From: Apiospora phragmitis
Lineage: Eukaryota; Ascomycota; Sordariomycetes; Amphisphaeriales; Apiosporaceae
Direction: 5' to 3'
Assembly: GCA_038363925.1 (NCBI GenBank)
Contig: JAQQWL010000013.1
Location: 372,001 to 436,000, forward strand
Length of the DNA stretch: 64,000 nt
Numbering within the stretch: the stretch's first letter is position 1; the number at the start of each line of letters is the position of its first letter. This document shows positions 1 through 10,134 of this stretch, piece after piece. Below the pieces are notes generated by a model, which was given only the letters and a program-made list of their open reading frames with translations, did not search any database and was not told where the DNA came from. The translations under genes were made by a program, and so were the position numbers.

Positions 1-1
1 G

Positions 2-104
2 CACGCTGCCCGAACACTGAATGCAACCAGGATCGGCTATGGCATCATAGATTTCAACAAGACAAAGGTGAGTAACTTAATTAAAGCGGGAGAAAACTGT
101 GATT
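2..104 (+). CDS. possible 3' end of a gene cut by the left edge
   Basis: An open frame enters from the left edge and reads HAARTLNATRIGYGIIDFNK before a stop at 102-104. A consensus-like donor (GTGAGT) lies at about 68, so the frame may instead leave through an intron. I do not recognise the family. The piece is too short to prove coding; the main reason to list it is that it has a protein-like composition and sits just upstream of the next gene. Confidence 0.2.
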
Positions 105-162
105 AGCTAGTCATTCAAGGATACCGTGGAGAAAAAACCCTTTGCTGAATTATACATACTGA

Positions 163-1272
163 ATGAGCAAAACGACTATGAGTGCCCAAGGCGAGAAACT
201 GATGTTCAACATTAGCGATCGTGCCAAGCTACGGTCAACGCTGCTGCAAGCCACCGACGAGCCCGTCCTTATCCACCTCAACGCCGACACTACCTGGCTG
301 GTCTCCCTGCCGTACCCACCCACGGCCACGAAGCCCGCAGACGGGGGTCGCCGCCGCTTCAACATCCTGCTGGACCCGTGGCTGCAGGGCCCGCAGTCGG
401 ACGTCGCCGCGTGGTTTTCCACCCAGTCCCACCTGGTGGCGCCGAGCGTGCAGACCATCGACGAGCTGAACCTCTTGCTGGCCGAGGCGGAACAAGGAGG
501 TGCCGACGACAAAGCGAAGACGGGCGATGACGATGGCAAGCAGCCCACGTCGTCGCTCATCGATGTCGTCGCCATTTCGCATGAGTTCACCGACCATTGC
601 CATGAAGCCACGCTGAAGGAGCTGCCGCGGGAAACGCCCGTCTTCGCGACCGAGAAGGCCGCGGAGCTCGTGCGGTCGTGGAAGCATTTCGACAGCGTGA
701 CCATGACCCCCGGCTTCTCGTCCGACACGGGGGACTGGCAGAAGACGTTGAGCGTTCCGCCGCTTCCGGACTGGGTTGGGATCGGCCGCGTCATCACGGC
801 CGGCAATGCGCTCTACTACCACTCGGCCGTCATGATCGCTTTCAAGACCGTCGCGCCGGCGTTGGGCATGAACAAGATGGATGGGGGTGACGCTCGATTC
901 AACGGCACGGATGCTGCTGTCGTATACTCGCCGCACGGCATCAAGGCCACGGATCTCGCAGCGGTCAAGGCGGCGGGGATCGAGACGCGGGCTCTTCTCC
1001 ATGGTCTCCACGACGTCCGCATCTGGATGACGAAACAGCTGAATTTGGGCGCCCTGAACGGTCTGGAGGCGGTCCGCGCGAGCGGGGCCAAGTACTGGAT
1101 TGCGACTCACGATGAAGAAAAGAAGGGAGGCGGATTTATCGCGCCACTGCTGCGGCGGACGAAGTACACACTCGCGGATGCGGTGCAGAGCGAAACCAAG
1201 AACATGGGCGACAAGGCCCCCGACTATCAATTCGTCGAGCTGGGGTCTGGGGACGCCTTGGTTTTAGCCTGA
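163..1272 (+). CDS. metallo-beta-lactamase-fold protein
   Basis: A single uninterrupted exon of 369 codons. The ATG at 163 is the first in frame; a second ATG five codons later is an alternative. Residues around 138-147 read SHEFTDHCH, a variant of the HxHxDH metal-binding motif of metallo-beta-lactamase-fold hydrolases. A later segment, GAKYWIATHDE near residue 320, fits a C-terminal metal-ligand region. Fungal proteins of this type are cytosolic and mostly uncharacterised, so the substrate cannot be named. There is no signal peptide and no obvious membrane segment. The frame is intact, unlike many neighbours in this window. Fold assignment is family knowledge; hydrolase activity is inferred. 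Confidence 0.8.
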   Translation: MSKTTMSAQGEKLMFNISDRAKLRSTLLQATDEPVLIHLNADTTWLVSLPYPPTATKPADGGRRRFNILLDPWLQGPQSDVAAWFSTQSHLVAPSVQTIDELNLLLAEAEQGGADDKAKTGDDDGKQPTSSLIDVVAISHEFTDHCHEATLKELPRETPVFATEKAAELVRSWKHFDSVTMTPGFSSDTGDWQKTLSVPPLPDWVGIGRVITAGNALYYHSAVMIAFKTVAPALGMNKMDGGDARFNGTDAAVVYSPHGIKATDLAAVKAAGIETRALLHGLHDVRIWMTKQLNLGALNGLEAVRASGAKYWIATHDEEKKGGGFIAPLLRRTKYTLADAVQSETKNMGDKAPDYQFVELGSGDALVLA

Positions 1273-1396
1273 GATATTGGTATGCCATAAGCTTCGTCAT
1301 AGTTGGAAATACACGATATCCATCCAGTATTTAGTAATATTCAGGCATGCATTCAGTATATGTACATGTCCCCCCTCCCCAACGCTAGGTAGTAGT

Positions 1397-2467
1397 CTAC
1401 CTGGCTGCCCCTTCAAGCTCATACGTGACATTTGGAGCTTCGTATATTTGTTGAGGCGCAGTCGCCATTTCCGATGGGGCATATTTCGGAGCCGGGCTGG
1501 CGTAATAGTTATCGGGAAGTTGGGCTGCAGGCTGAGCTTCTTTCTGTCGCCTTCGTCGCCTGAACAGTACAAAAATTGCTCCAGCAATGGCGAGAAGCAG
1601 GGCGAACGCCCCTACTGCAATACCTGCTGCTGCGCCAGCTGACAGTCCGCCGCTACTACTGGATGAACTCGCTGTCTCTGTATCCGAAGCCATATTCGAG
1701 TCATGACTAGGTGTAGGAGTCTGCTTTGTCATTAACCTGATGATTCCCCCAAGTTTGTCACCAAGAGAATGTCATCTTACATTTCCCAAAGGTGCTGAAG
1801 TGATGAGGTCGCTTGACTGGAAGCGGATCTGTATACTCAATGCGTTCACTCCGCCGTATGCACCGCTGCTCGTTGATGTCACCGTCTTGTCATATTCATC
1901 AACGTCAACGACCGTCCACGTCACCTTCAGGATGGTGTCGACAGGGATTCCGCAGCCCAGCGTTTCTTCCCACTGGTAGGAACTGGACAGTTGACATAGG
2001 TATTCGAACTGCCTATGCCATAAATTAGACCCCCGACTTTTCCCTCAAACCGGGCAGTTTACTGTTGGGGTTAAAAAGAAAAAGGAGTCCGTAGAAGATT
2101 CACTCACGTTGGGCAGCAGGTGTAAATTGTCTCGGATTCTTCATTTTTTCTGGTACACGCGGGCGTGAAGCCGAATGGGCACGATGTTGCTGGAGAGTAA
2201 TACTGTGAGCGGACTCCGGCGTAGACGCTGGGGTAGCAAGAACCCCCCTCTGACGGGCCCTGGAGAAGGTAGTAGCCCGGCGACGTGTGTGTCTTATAGA
2301 TCAGTTCGAGCTCGTCGGAGCAGGTGGATGGCAGCGTTGCCGCCGTGGTCAACGGCCCAAGGTTCTGTTCAACAACCATGGCCACCGACTGTGCTTTTGT
2401 TGTTTTGGTAGGTATGTCGAGAAATTCCCAAAGGTGCCAAAATGAGCAATGAAACAATTCGGCCCAT
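1397..2467 (-). CDS. secreted Cys-rich ectodomain, single membrane segment, short basic tail (unknown function)
   Basis: Three exons can be assembled: about 2467-2108, 1982-1781 and 1720-1397. Introns are 2107-1983 (GTGAGT...CAG) and 1780-1721 (GTAAGA...CAG), and phases agree at both joins. The ectodomain has paired cysteines (SCYPS, SCPFGF, CTRK, YTCCPT, LGCGIPVD). It is followed by a Ser run, then a hydrophobic stretch (AAGIAVGAFALLLAIAGAIF) and an RRRRRQK stop-transfer, giving a type I membrane layout. The 5' end is unsettled. The ATG at 2467 opens a signal-peptide-like start (MGRIVSLLILAPLG) in a frame one base away from the body; an in-frame ATG at 2379 lacks a signal sequence. A one-base shift at about 2410-2450 would join them. 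Function unknown; a cell-surface protein is inferred. Confidence 0.65.
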
Positions 2468-2539
2468 GGTGTTCTCGCTTTAACCAAGTTGCAGATATTG
2501 ACATTCCCCTCTCTGTACAATGCACCGCTGGTTCAGGCA

Positions 2540-3272
2540 TCAGTACGGTGGAGTTGACTCATGCAAGGGTGCCATCATGCCTTCCACTAACGAGTACAGC
2601 GCCCGTTTGAAAACCCCCGCTATCCAACCTCATTATTACCACGTGCCATTCTTTGGCGTTCTGGTGTTCTCCTGTGTCCCTCTACCATTTCATAACACAG
2701 GGACGGATGCAGAGAAGAACCTAATTACGCAAACACACGATCATGACAGCGCCAGTCTTTGCGCCGACAGTCATCCCTTGAGCCTGGAGCATGGAATCCA
2801 GATCGTATCACGACGGTGTGGAAGTTGGCTACCCGCCCAACAGGCTCGAACTGAACTCCGGACTGCGTTGCTAGGCGCCTCCGGCGGCCCAAGTGGACGC
2901 CCCTAGCCGTGATTGGGTACCGAGCGTTCGGTTCACGAAGACCAGGGGGCCGTTGGTCGTTAGCAAACGAGATGATTGGCTCTTAGCTAGTCTGTGGAAT
3001 TTGGACTTGGGAGCACGGCTATGGCCCCAGGCTTAATGCTTGAGGGGCTGCTCGTTTGCCCAGCCCGTTTGCCCGTGTAGAGCGGTTGTGTTGGCAAGTT
3101 GGTTGGCGACTCAACACCCTGTAATGCATACGTTTCCAACGGGGGCATCCAGCCCTCCTTCTGGTACTATCTCTCTTCTGCCCTTTTTCCCTCCCACCGG
3201 CGTCACTATATTACAATATTGTCACCCGTTTACCGATTTCAGCGGGGCCTTCCGCTATTGATACTTGTCAAG
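2540..3272. other. intergenic, divergent promoter region
   Basis: Lies between two genes transcribed away from each other and presumably holds both promoters. I see no coding frame with protein-like composition and no repeat. Confidence 0.5.
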
Positions 3273-4332
3273 ATGGGGTGTCTCAAATCGGATGAGCCAT
3301 CTTCTATACTTGATAGGACGGAGTCCCACCGGCCTGCTCAGCGCCAGGGATATCGTCTGGGTCACTTGATGCTCGGTTTTATCATAAGCTTCACATTTGC
3401 CTATTTCTGCGTATTCTCTCCCAAGTCTTCGCTAACCAAGATTCTTGATGTTCGTAGCAGCCCATCTCCTGACCCCCTTTTCTGCACGAGGTGGCCTTCA
3501 CTTCTCTCGTCTAAAATGAGGCCTATATGGTTACTAATCATTATGACAGTGTTTCACCTTCATTTACAAAGACGAGTTGAACAATACAGTCTCCCGGCAT
3601 GATCCGGTTACGCCCGAGACCGTGGCTCCAAGCAGCCAGCGACTGGCCATGATCATCGAAAGCGACGTCTCGGCATCGCCGAATCTGATCCCCACCATGT
3701 TGCACTTTGCTTCTGTACTCGGACCCGCGTGGTCGCTTGTGCTATTCACCCTGGAGGAACACTGGAAGATGCCGTACTCGCCCGCGTTCGTTCGAGCGGT
3801 TCAAAGGGGCCAAATTGAGATCCGCTTCCTCCCGCCAGCGACCGAGCTGACGAGAAGCCACCACGTCTCGGACTTCCTCACCCGACCCTGGATATGGGAG
3901 CATATCGAGTCGGCCCACCGCGTCCTCGTGTTCCAGCTGGACAGCATCATCTGCTCCAATTCCCTATACACCATCGAGGCCTTCTTCGAGTACGACTTCA
4001 TCGGTGCCCCGATCGACCCCCAGTATGGGGCGGGCTACAACGGAGGGCTGTCGTTGCGGAACCCGAAACTATTCGTGGCCATCGCGAAGGAATCGGACTT
4101 TCGGCAAAGCGCTGACCACGAGTTCGAGGACCAGTGGTTTTACACAGAGGCCGTGAAGCGAGGAGCCGTGCTCCCAACCCAGCTCGTGGCTCGGGAGTTC
4201 TCCGTTGAGACAATCTATCACGACAGGCCGCTTGGTTACCATCAGCCTCAGCGCTGGCAGCGTGATAAGATGAAAGAGGTCATGGACTGGTGCCTGGAAG
4301 TCGGTATGCTAGTTGGGCGTCGTGCAGTATGA
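3273..4332 (+). CDS. DUF5672 family glycosyltransferase-like protein
   Basis: Exon 1 is 3273-3449 and exon 2 is 3550-4332, giving 319 residues. The intron uses a GTTCGT donor and has a TACTAAT branch point 10-15 nt before the CAG. Phase 0 is kept. Residues 25-50 contain a hydrophobic segment (LGHLMLGFIISFTFAYFCVF), a likely signal anchor, which places the protein as a type II membrane protein of the secretory pathway. The body has the DUF5672 pattern: AMIIESDVSASPNLIP, WKMPYSP, WIWEHIESAHRVLVFQLDS (donor-site-like QxD), EYDFIGAPIDPQYGAGYNGG and DQWFYTEAVKR. The family is regarded as glycosyltransferase-like. Substrate unknown. The frame is intact. Confidence 0.8.
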
Positions 4333-5368
4333 GCTCTGAGGAGCTATACAAGGTGGAAATGTGTATGATTAAGTGAAATTACCCGCAGTATTTCAAGGAA
4401 ACTTGAATAAGAATGAATAGCCCCCGTGAAGTTCAACAGTTTTGGGAACGCGAAAACGCATCTTTTGCTCTCTAATCAATGACCAACCTAAGCCCAGGAG
4501 GGGCTTTTTAGCCTGTAGCACCGCCTGAGTAATCCAAGCAACGGTCATGCCCAAAAGGCCGAGTTCAAGGGAAGCCCTCATGAAAATCATGGGCACATGT
4601 TGTACTGGAGGTTTCCTAAGTAATCACTCAACCCAAGACACACATTTATTTCAGTGTGTAGGTAAGCATGGCGATACCAGCCCTGAGCATATTTGTTTGC
4701 CACAAGCAAGAAGCTCTCACCCGCTGGTACTGGTATATTCTAGGTCAGCACGCCGAAGAACATTCGATAAGTACCTTGAACCTTGTAGATAGACTTAAAA
4801 GGCCTCTATAATACAAAGTATAAAGAAATAATACATTATTAAATTTTTATAATCTATATAGTGCTGAGAAAGACTACCCAGCTTACTAAATCTGTCCGTG
4901 TTAGCCACATCTGTCTCAGCAAGCCTGGATGATAATCGAGCGCCGCACTCGGGGAACGAGAATGTTTCCTCTTCGAGGCGTCTGGAGACTTTGGCGTTGA
5001 TGTCAGCACCACCCCTGGATAAACTTCTTGATCACCATATCGTGTTGCCGAAGATTGTATGTATCTTCCAGTGGAGGCTGGAACGCGAATAGCCAGTGAA
5101 GGCAAGTGATCTTTTGTAGAAAGTGTCATAGCCCACATAGCCCCCATCGGCTTCGAACTGTTTCAACGCAGCGTTCAAGGCCCCGGGGTCTCTTGTGCCC
5201 AGTGCAATACCAGTGCGAAGCTGGATAGACTATTAAAGTGGTCTACCTACTTATATAAGCCTGTGGAAATTAATCGGCTAGGTATATAGCAGGTATCGTC
5301 TCAGCCATCTAACACGCCCCCGTCAGCAACAGTCCCGCCCGCGCCTAAGCTAGCATAGTATATCAAGC
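4333..5368. other. intergenic with AT-rich stretch and a possible coding relic
   Basis: Positions about 4795-4865 are strongly AT-rich. On the minus strand, about 5220-5032, an open frame reads ...ALNAALKQFEADGGYVGYDT... and ends in TGA. It looks protein-like but has no start, no partner exon and no family I can name. It may be a gene fragment. Nothing else is evident. Confidence 0.35.
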
Positions 5369-6163
5369 TTAGCACATTTTGAGCCGGTTCTGGAAGCCCT
5401 CCTCGTCTGGGTACATCCGGCAGAGCTTCGCAGACTTGCAGACGGCCTTGTTGTTATGGCCCTCGTACTGAGACCCGGTGCAGGAGCCATCATTGAATAC
5501 ATCTGGCATGCTCCCCGAATTAACAGTAAGGCGGTGGCACTGGGAAAGGGAAGATGAGGAAAAAGTCAGTTCTTTGTCCTTTCTCAAAGGGGGGTAGGTG
5601 AATACGAAACAAGAAATAGGTAATTATATCTTACCCAGGTATCGTAACCAGGTCCCTCGTACATGCCCTCATTGTTGATGCACAAGTTCTTGGACGTAAT
5701 CTCAGCAGCATCGTTCTGGCAGGCGCAGACCAAGTCCTCCTTCCAGAAGCCCCTGGCGTCCCCGGGGGTCGAGTCAGTTTGGGAGGCACGAGGGGAGGAA
5801 GGGGGGGAGTGGAGGGGGTTAAGCATCCTTAAACGGGGCTAGTTGAGTCTTACGGCTCCAGTAGTAGCACCCGTATTGGCAGCCCCGGAGCAGCGAAATC
5901 CGTGGTTGAGGACTCCTCAGAGCTCGAAGTAGCTGCAGAAGAGAAACCCAGACCCGTAGCTGTGGTAATACATGGCTCGATCAGGACTGAGCCGTAAGAC
6001 ACCAAGGCTTCTGAGACGGTACTAGTGGGCGTGATGAAATCTAAATATTTTGTGACATTTGCCTCCACAAAATGCTACGGGTCCGTTGTGTTGGTCGGCA
6101 CCGGCTCCTCAGTGGCGGTGGTGACCTCTGCTCTGGCTGGAAGGACTTTTACTTCAGCCATGG
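5369..6163 (-). pseudogene. Cys-rich protein gene with an in-frame TAG
   Basis: Three exons fit: about 6163-5854, 5752-5635 and 5539-5369. Introns are 5853-5753 (GTAAGA...CAG, 101 nt) and 5634-5540 (GTAAGA...CAG, 95 nt), and phases agree. The C-terminal half carries about seven cysteines (VCACQ, NLC, WCH, SCTG, AVC, KLC, KMC-stop), typical of small extracellular fungal proteins. The N-terminal part is rich in Ser and Thr. Reading from the ATG near 6163, the frame meets TAG at 6077-6075 and then continues openly in the same frame (HFVEANVTKYLDF...). No signal peptide is visible upstream. It may be a pseudogene, or the true start lies in an exon I have missed. Function not recognised. Confidence 0.4.
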
Positions 6164-6647
6164 GTGGTAGCGCTGTGGCGGATGGGACGCTTGGTGTAAA
6201 ACGTGCCAATACCAGGAGCCTATGAAGGAGGGGCTACATCATTGCGGCGGCGAGGTAAGGACCGAGTGGTTGGTGAGCTCGTTCAACACATTCAACAGAC
6301 AAGGAGTGAGCGTATAAAGAAATATTAAATTCAGATTGAGGACTCAAAATGGCATTCTTTGGCAGTTGCCTATTGGTATTACGGGTAATCAGGGGCACAG
6401 GGGTTGATCCTGATAGTTGCATTATCACGCCTCTTAAATGGATGGTTTTCTCAGTACAGAATCCTCTGTCAAAACGGGGAGCAATTTCCCAACTGCTGTG
6501 TCACACTTGCATTATTTGAATATCCACGACGAGGTTTAGTCCCCCCTCTTCAGGCAAACTAATGTATATCTTATTTTATTGTTAGAACATGGATACTATT
6601 TTTCAAACCGCCCATACCGTTCTCCAAGATACCTGGTATTCATTTGC
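6164..6647. other. intergenic
   Basis: Upstream of the minus-strand Cys-rich gene and downstream of the Clr5-domain gene. No coding signal or repeat noticed. Confidence 0.4.
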
Positions 6648-8287
6648 TTACAAAGCATTGCCGTTGACAGCATCATCGTACGCCACGTCTTGTAGCATCG
6701 CCGTATAGTCCCCCTCCATGAGGCTGATCCTCCCCTGTATCCGCTTCTGCCGAGCAAACTCCTCGAGCTCGGTCCATGACTTGGAAAGAGAGCAGCCCCT
6801 TCGAGTGGCGCAGCCGCAAGGCGAAGGGCAGCTGCTTCCGCATCTCGTCGAGCCGCTCGGGGTCGCCGCCGCACTCCTCCCAGACGTCGTCGATGGCGAC
6901 CTGCGACAGCGGGTGGTTGCCCCAGTCGATCCAGCCGCCGTTGTTGTCGTTGTGGACGTCGGCGCCGCCGCCGTGGGCCCGGTACCACCACATGGCCGTG
7001 TAGATGGCCTGCAGCCTGGCCTCGGTCGAGACCGCGTCCGCCAGCGCGTTGCAGTAGAGCGCCAGCGCCACCATGACGCGCGACCGCGTCGGGTAGAGGC
7101 TGCCCGGCACGACGTGGCGGTCCACCGTGTCGAGCTCCGCGCCCGTCATGGTCCGCACGGCCTCCTGGAGCTGCCGCGGCTCCTCGACCGACTCGAGCTT
7201 GGCCCGAGAGGACCGCGAGAGGGTGGCGCTCGCCCAGCTCGATGCGGGCCAGCGGCGCGGCGTACCGCACAAAGGCTCGGGCGAGATCGTCCCCGACACC
7301 GAGGAGGTCGAGAATGGCTAGAAGGCTCAAGACAACCAGCGAAGGGTCTTGCCGGTATAATAGGGTGCGATACTCGTCGAAGATGCTATGTAGGAGGTCA
7401 AAACTCGCAGCTAGATGTTGCCGGCTTCGCAACTTCGCGACCGCGAACAGCAGTTTCTGATACCTGACTCTCGGCGTTAGTATTGCTCTTTTTGGAATAA
7501 ACGAGATGTCCCAGGAGGGGATAAAGGCAACTTTTCGAATAAACGGTGAATCTACCCCCCCCCCCCCGCCCCCCCGAGACACTGGGATAACGAGGGATAA
7601 CGACAGGAATAGGAAGGAATAGACCCCGAAAGTCGCTTACCAGCTTGCTACCGGCTGGGTATCAAACCCGAAATACTCCGGAGAGAAGTCCCACACCCCT
7701 GTCTCGAAGCAAGTGTTTGTATAGGTCGTCACAGCTCGTAGGGCCGATTCGATGCCAGCCAGGTCACCGCGCACATCTAACGTTGTAGGAGAGAACCGGG
7801 CTGTAGATAACAGAGCGGATCTCTTTCCCGGGGCGGACTTCCGCAAGCGAAAGGACGACTGGTGAAGGAATTGCCGGATCCGATGTGGATCCAGGTCGCG
7901 ATGGCGTGGAGTCAACGTCCTCTTAGCCGAAAGCTCCCCCTCGCCTGTATAGGCAGACTTCATGTACTTTCGGATACCCCACCGCTTTAGACGGTCCTTG
8001 TACATCTTTTCTCTGGTGACGATTGACCTCATTAGCCCGATGTACGGTACTTCTGCCTGCTTCAGAACATTAAATATGACAGGTAGTATATAAGGGGCAG
8101 CATTTCAAGCTTTTGCAATAGTTAAACAGAGCACTTACGTAGCATGGAACTCATACTCTTGAGCCATCCAATCCACGACTTCCTTCAGGGGCCGGTTTTC
8201 CTCGCTGTATAGACGAGTAATGATACTCCTATACCCCTCCCAGTCTCGATACATGGCCAACTTGTCCGTCGTGTTAGTCATCTCCAT
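6648..8287 (-). CDS. Clr5-domain protein (two frame breaks)
   Basis: Exon 1 is 8287-8139, exon 2 is 8012-7641 and exon 3 is 7463-6648. Introns are 8138-8013 and 7640-7464. The second has a perfect TACTAAC branch point and a C/G homopolymer tract, and phases agree at both joins. The N-terminal domain (residues about 13-68; RDWEGYRSIITRLYSEENRP ... EYEFHATEKMYKDRLKRWG) is the Clr5 domain, split by intron 1. The family is found in many filamentous ascomycetes and is named after a fission yeast silencing factor. The remaining body is helical and unassigned. Exon 3 changes frame twice. The first change is at 7200-7230, after HPLAVL. The second is at about 6781, where CAAG read as CAG would join LLSFQ to SWTELEEF. 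Either assembly errors or a pseudogene. Confidence 0.7.
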
Positions 8288-9678
8288 GTTGATCGGTTCC
8301 GCTATGGTTCTTTGGGAGGTTTTTTTCGAGGGGGAACCTAAAGTGGAAGCTGGGGCTTTACGATTCTTGTTCCGCTCTGTTCATGATATATAGAGGATAG
8401 GGGAATGATAGTCCTTCCATTCACCGCGTGAGTCAAATGTCTAAATGCAGTGCATGGCTCGCATCTATTTGCATTAATTAGTGGGGCACCAGAGTGGTAT
8501 GGCTGCAATGACAATTTAGATATCGTCCTTAGCAGCAGTGCCGCAGCTGCTTACTTCTTACCTAGGTAACTAGTCCATAGGCGGAAAGTAGGCACTTTTA
8601 GCATTGCGATTTGATTGCTTGTTTTCGGTTAGCAGATGTAGTAGCTCGGCCGAGCGCCTTTGGAGTGCCAGGTACGTAGGGGTAGGGTAAGAGACAGATG
8701 AGAACCCCAAAACGAATCAGACCACTAGCGCTGATAGGAATTGAACCTATCTCACCATCTGTGTATGGGGTATCTGAGACCTTGCGCTTCGGATCCCTGC
8801 CGGGCGTAACGACTTCCTTCGCCTTGCAGGGCTGGCTAAGCATAGACGCTAAGCTGCTTATTACATGCTTTGCTTCTATCGCTTCTTCTGGGCAGTGAAG
8901 GATCAGCTAAGCCTCTCTGTGTACGTACCGACAGATTGGTAGATTCGCCGTATCGAATCAATATCAGTCAGGTCTGGTCATGGGTATAAGGAGTCGTGGC
9001 GCGCGACGACTTCCTTCACTACGTAATCAAATGCTGCAGCGCAGGGGCTCTCAGCCCCTTCTTCAATCGGCTATCGCGAAGGTCTGCTGACAGCTGGGAG
9101 TTGAAGTGAATGAAAAGGTAGCGAGGTAGGATTGGCCAGCCAAAAGCAAAGTCGGTCAGTCCCTGTCATTGTAATAGCGTATCTCGCTAACCACTGCAGT
9201 CGCGGGGGAGCTCGCTATTTCTAAATTGCCGAGGTTATGTGATTGGATGGTTCGCCCAATGACAAATACCTAGGTAAAGTAGTGGACGTCCGAAAACCAC
9301 ATGGCCAGATGAGATGCAGCCTAACACGGCCGCAGCAGTTAACGTAATCAAACAAAAATCATATCGATCAATCAACGCGAAGACCGAAGAAAGCAAGAAT
9401 AACAGTCACTAGGCAAGGTGAGGGAGGTCAAGTACTTTGCAAATCAATTCGCCCGATTAAGGGTGCGCGGCATCGCTCTAAGCCGCAGGTTATATCATTG
9501 GTGGGGGGGTATTGTTGTCCTGAAGTAAGAACCATCTTCCAACGCCTTTCGAACATGCCATAATGTGATTACAAATCAAACCAGCCGAGTTGCACCAAAA
9601 CAGCGATGTCTTTACTCCGACCTTCTTCTTCCGTTCCAGCCACAAAAAGGGGAGACCGAGAAAAGACAAGCCGCCGCT
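8288..9678. other. intergenic with a tRNA-like relic
   Basis: No credible protein gene. It contains the promoter of the Clr5-domain gene at its left edge and the tRNA-like sequence near 8725-8790. The rest shows nothing I can name. Confidence 0.4.
8725..8790 (-). tRNA. tRNA-like relic (T-arm and partial acceptor stem)
   Basis: On the minus strand, ATAGG TTCAATT CCTAT forms a perfect 5-bp T-stem with a 7-nt loop (positions 8750-8734) and contains a good B box. It is followed by CAGCGCT, of which GCGCT can pair with AGCGC about 55 nt upstream. The D-arm and A box are poor and no clear anticodon arm forms. The style of the T-arm is like organellar tRNAs, so this could be a degraded nuclear copy of a mitochondrial tRNA, or chance. 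I do not assign an amino acid. Confidence 0.25.
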
Positions 9679-10134
9679 CTAGTACAGACCAATGGCGATG
9701 TCACCACGGACACGGGCCGTCAGATGGACCTCGGCCTCCAGATCGAGCTTGATACCGACCATGAGAGCGGCCTTGGTGTTCCTGCCCTGGTCGTCGACAG
9801 CGCCACGGAGCAGCTGGCCTGTAAATCATTATGCATCAGCTTGGGTTTCTTCCTGGCTGCGGGTAACTCGGTTGGAGCGACAAGGTTCATGATTACTTAC
9901 CGGCAGGTGCAGACAGGCCGGAGCTGGTGGGCAGAGGAGGAAGACCGGTACCAGTTTGCTGGAGCTGGCGGCGCCCGCCACGGGCCTGACCATCGGAGGA
10001 GTCAGAGTCGAAGGTGGTGTCCTTGGTAGGCATACTAAAAGACATAAGCCGGATTAGCTAAGCTCGAGGCTGGTATCCCTGAAGCTGGCCTGTCTCGAGG
10101 GCAGAAAGACTTACGCAGCGGTAGTGGAGGCCAT
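9679..10134 (-). CDS. conserved small fungal protein, 97 residues
   Basis: Three exons: 10134-10115, 10034-9901 and 9818-9679. Introns are 10114-10035 and 9900-9819, with GTAAGT donors and TAG/CAG acceptors, and phases agree throughout. The N-terminal half is disordered (Asp/Ser/Gly/Arg-rich). The C-terminal 35 residues look conserved and structured: QLLRGAVDDQGRNTKAALMV followed by GIKLDLEAEVHLTARVRGDI and ending GLY. I recognise this as a short conserved fungal hypothetical family of unknown function with no signal peptide or membrane segment. Codon use and the CT-rich leader suggest good expression. The first exon encodes only six full codons, so automatic predictors may miss it. Confidence 0.75.

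Noticed and set aside
235..1230. Long minus-strand open frame of 331 codons
   Set aside because: It is the antisense shadow of the GC-rich metallo-beta-lactamase-fold gene and has an Arg/Gly-rich, non-protein-like composition.
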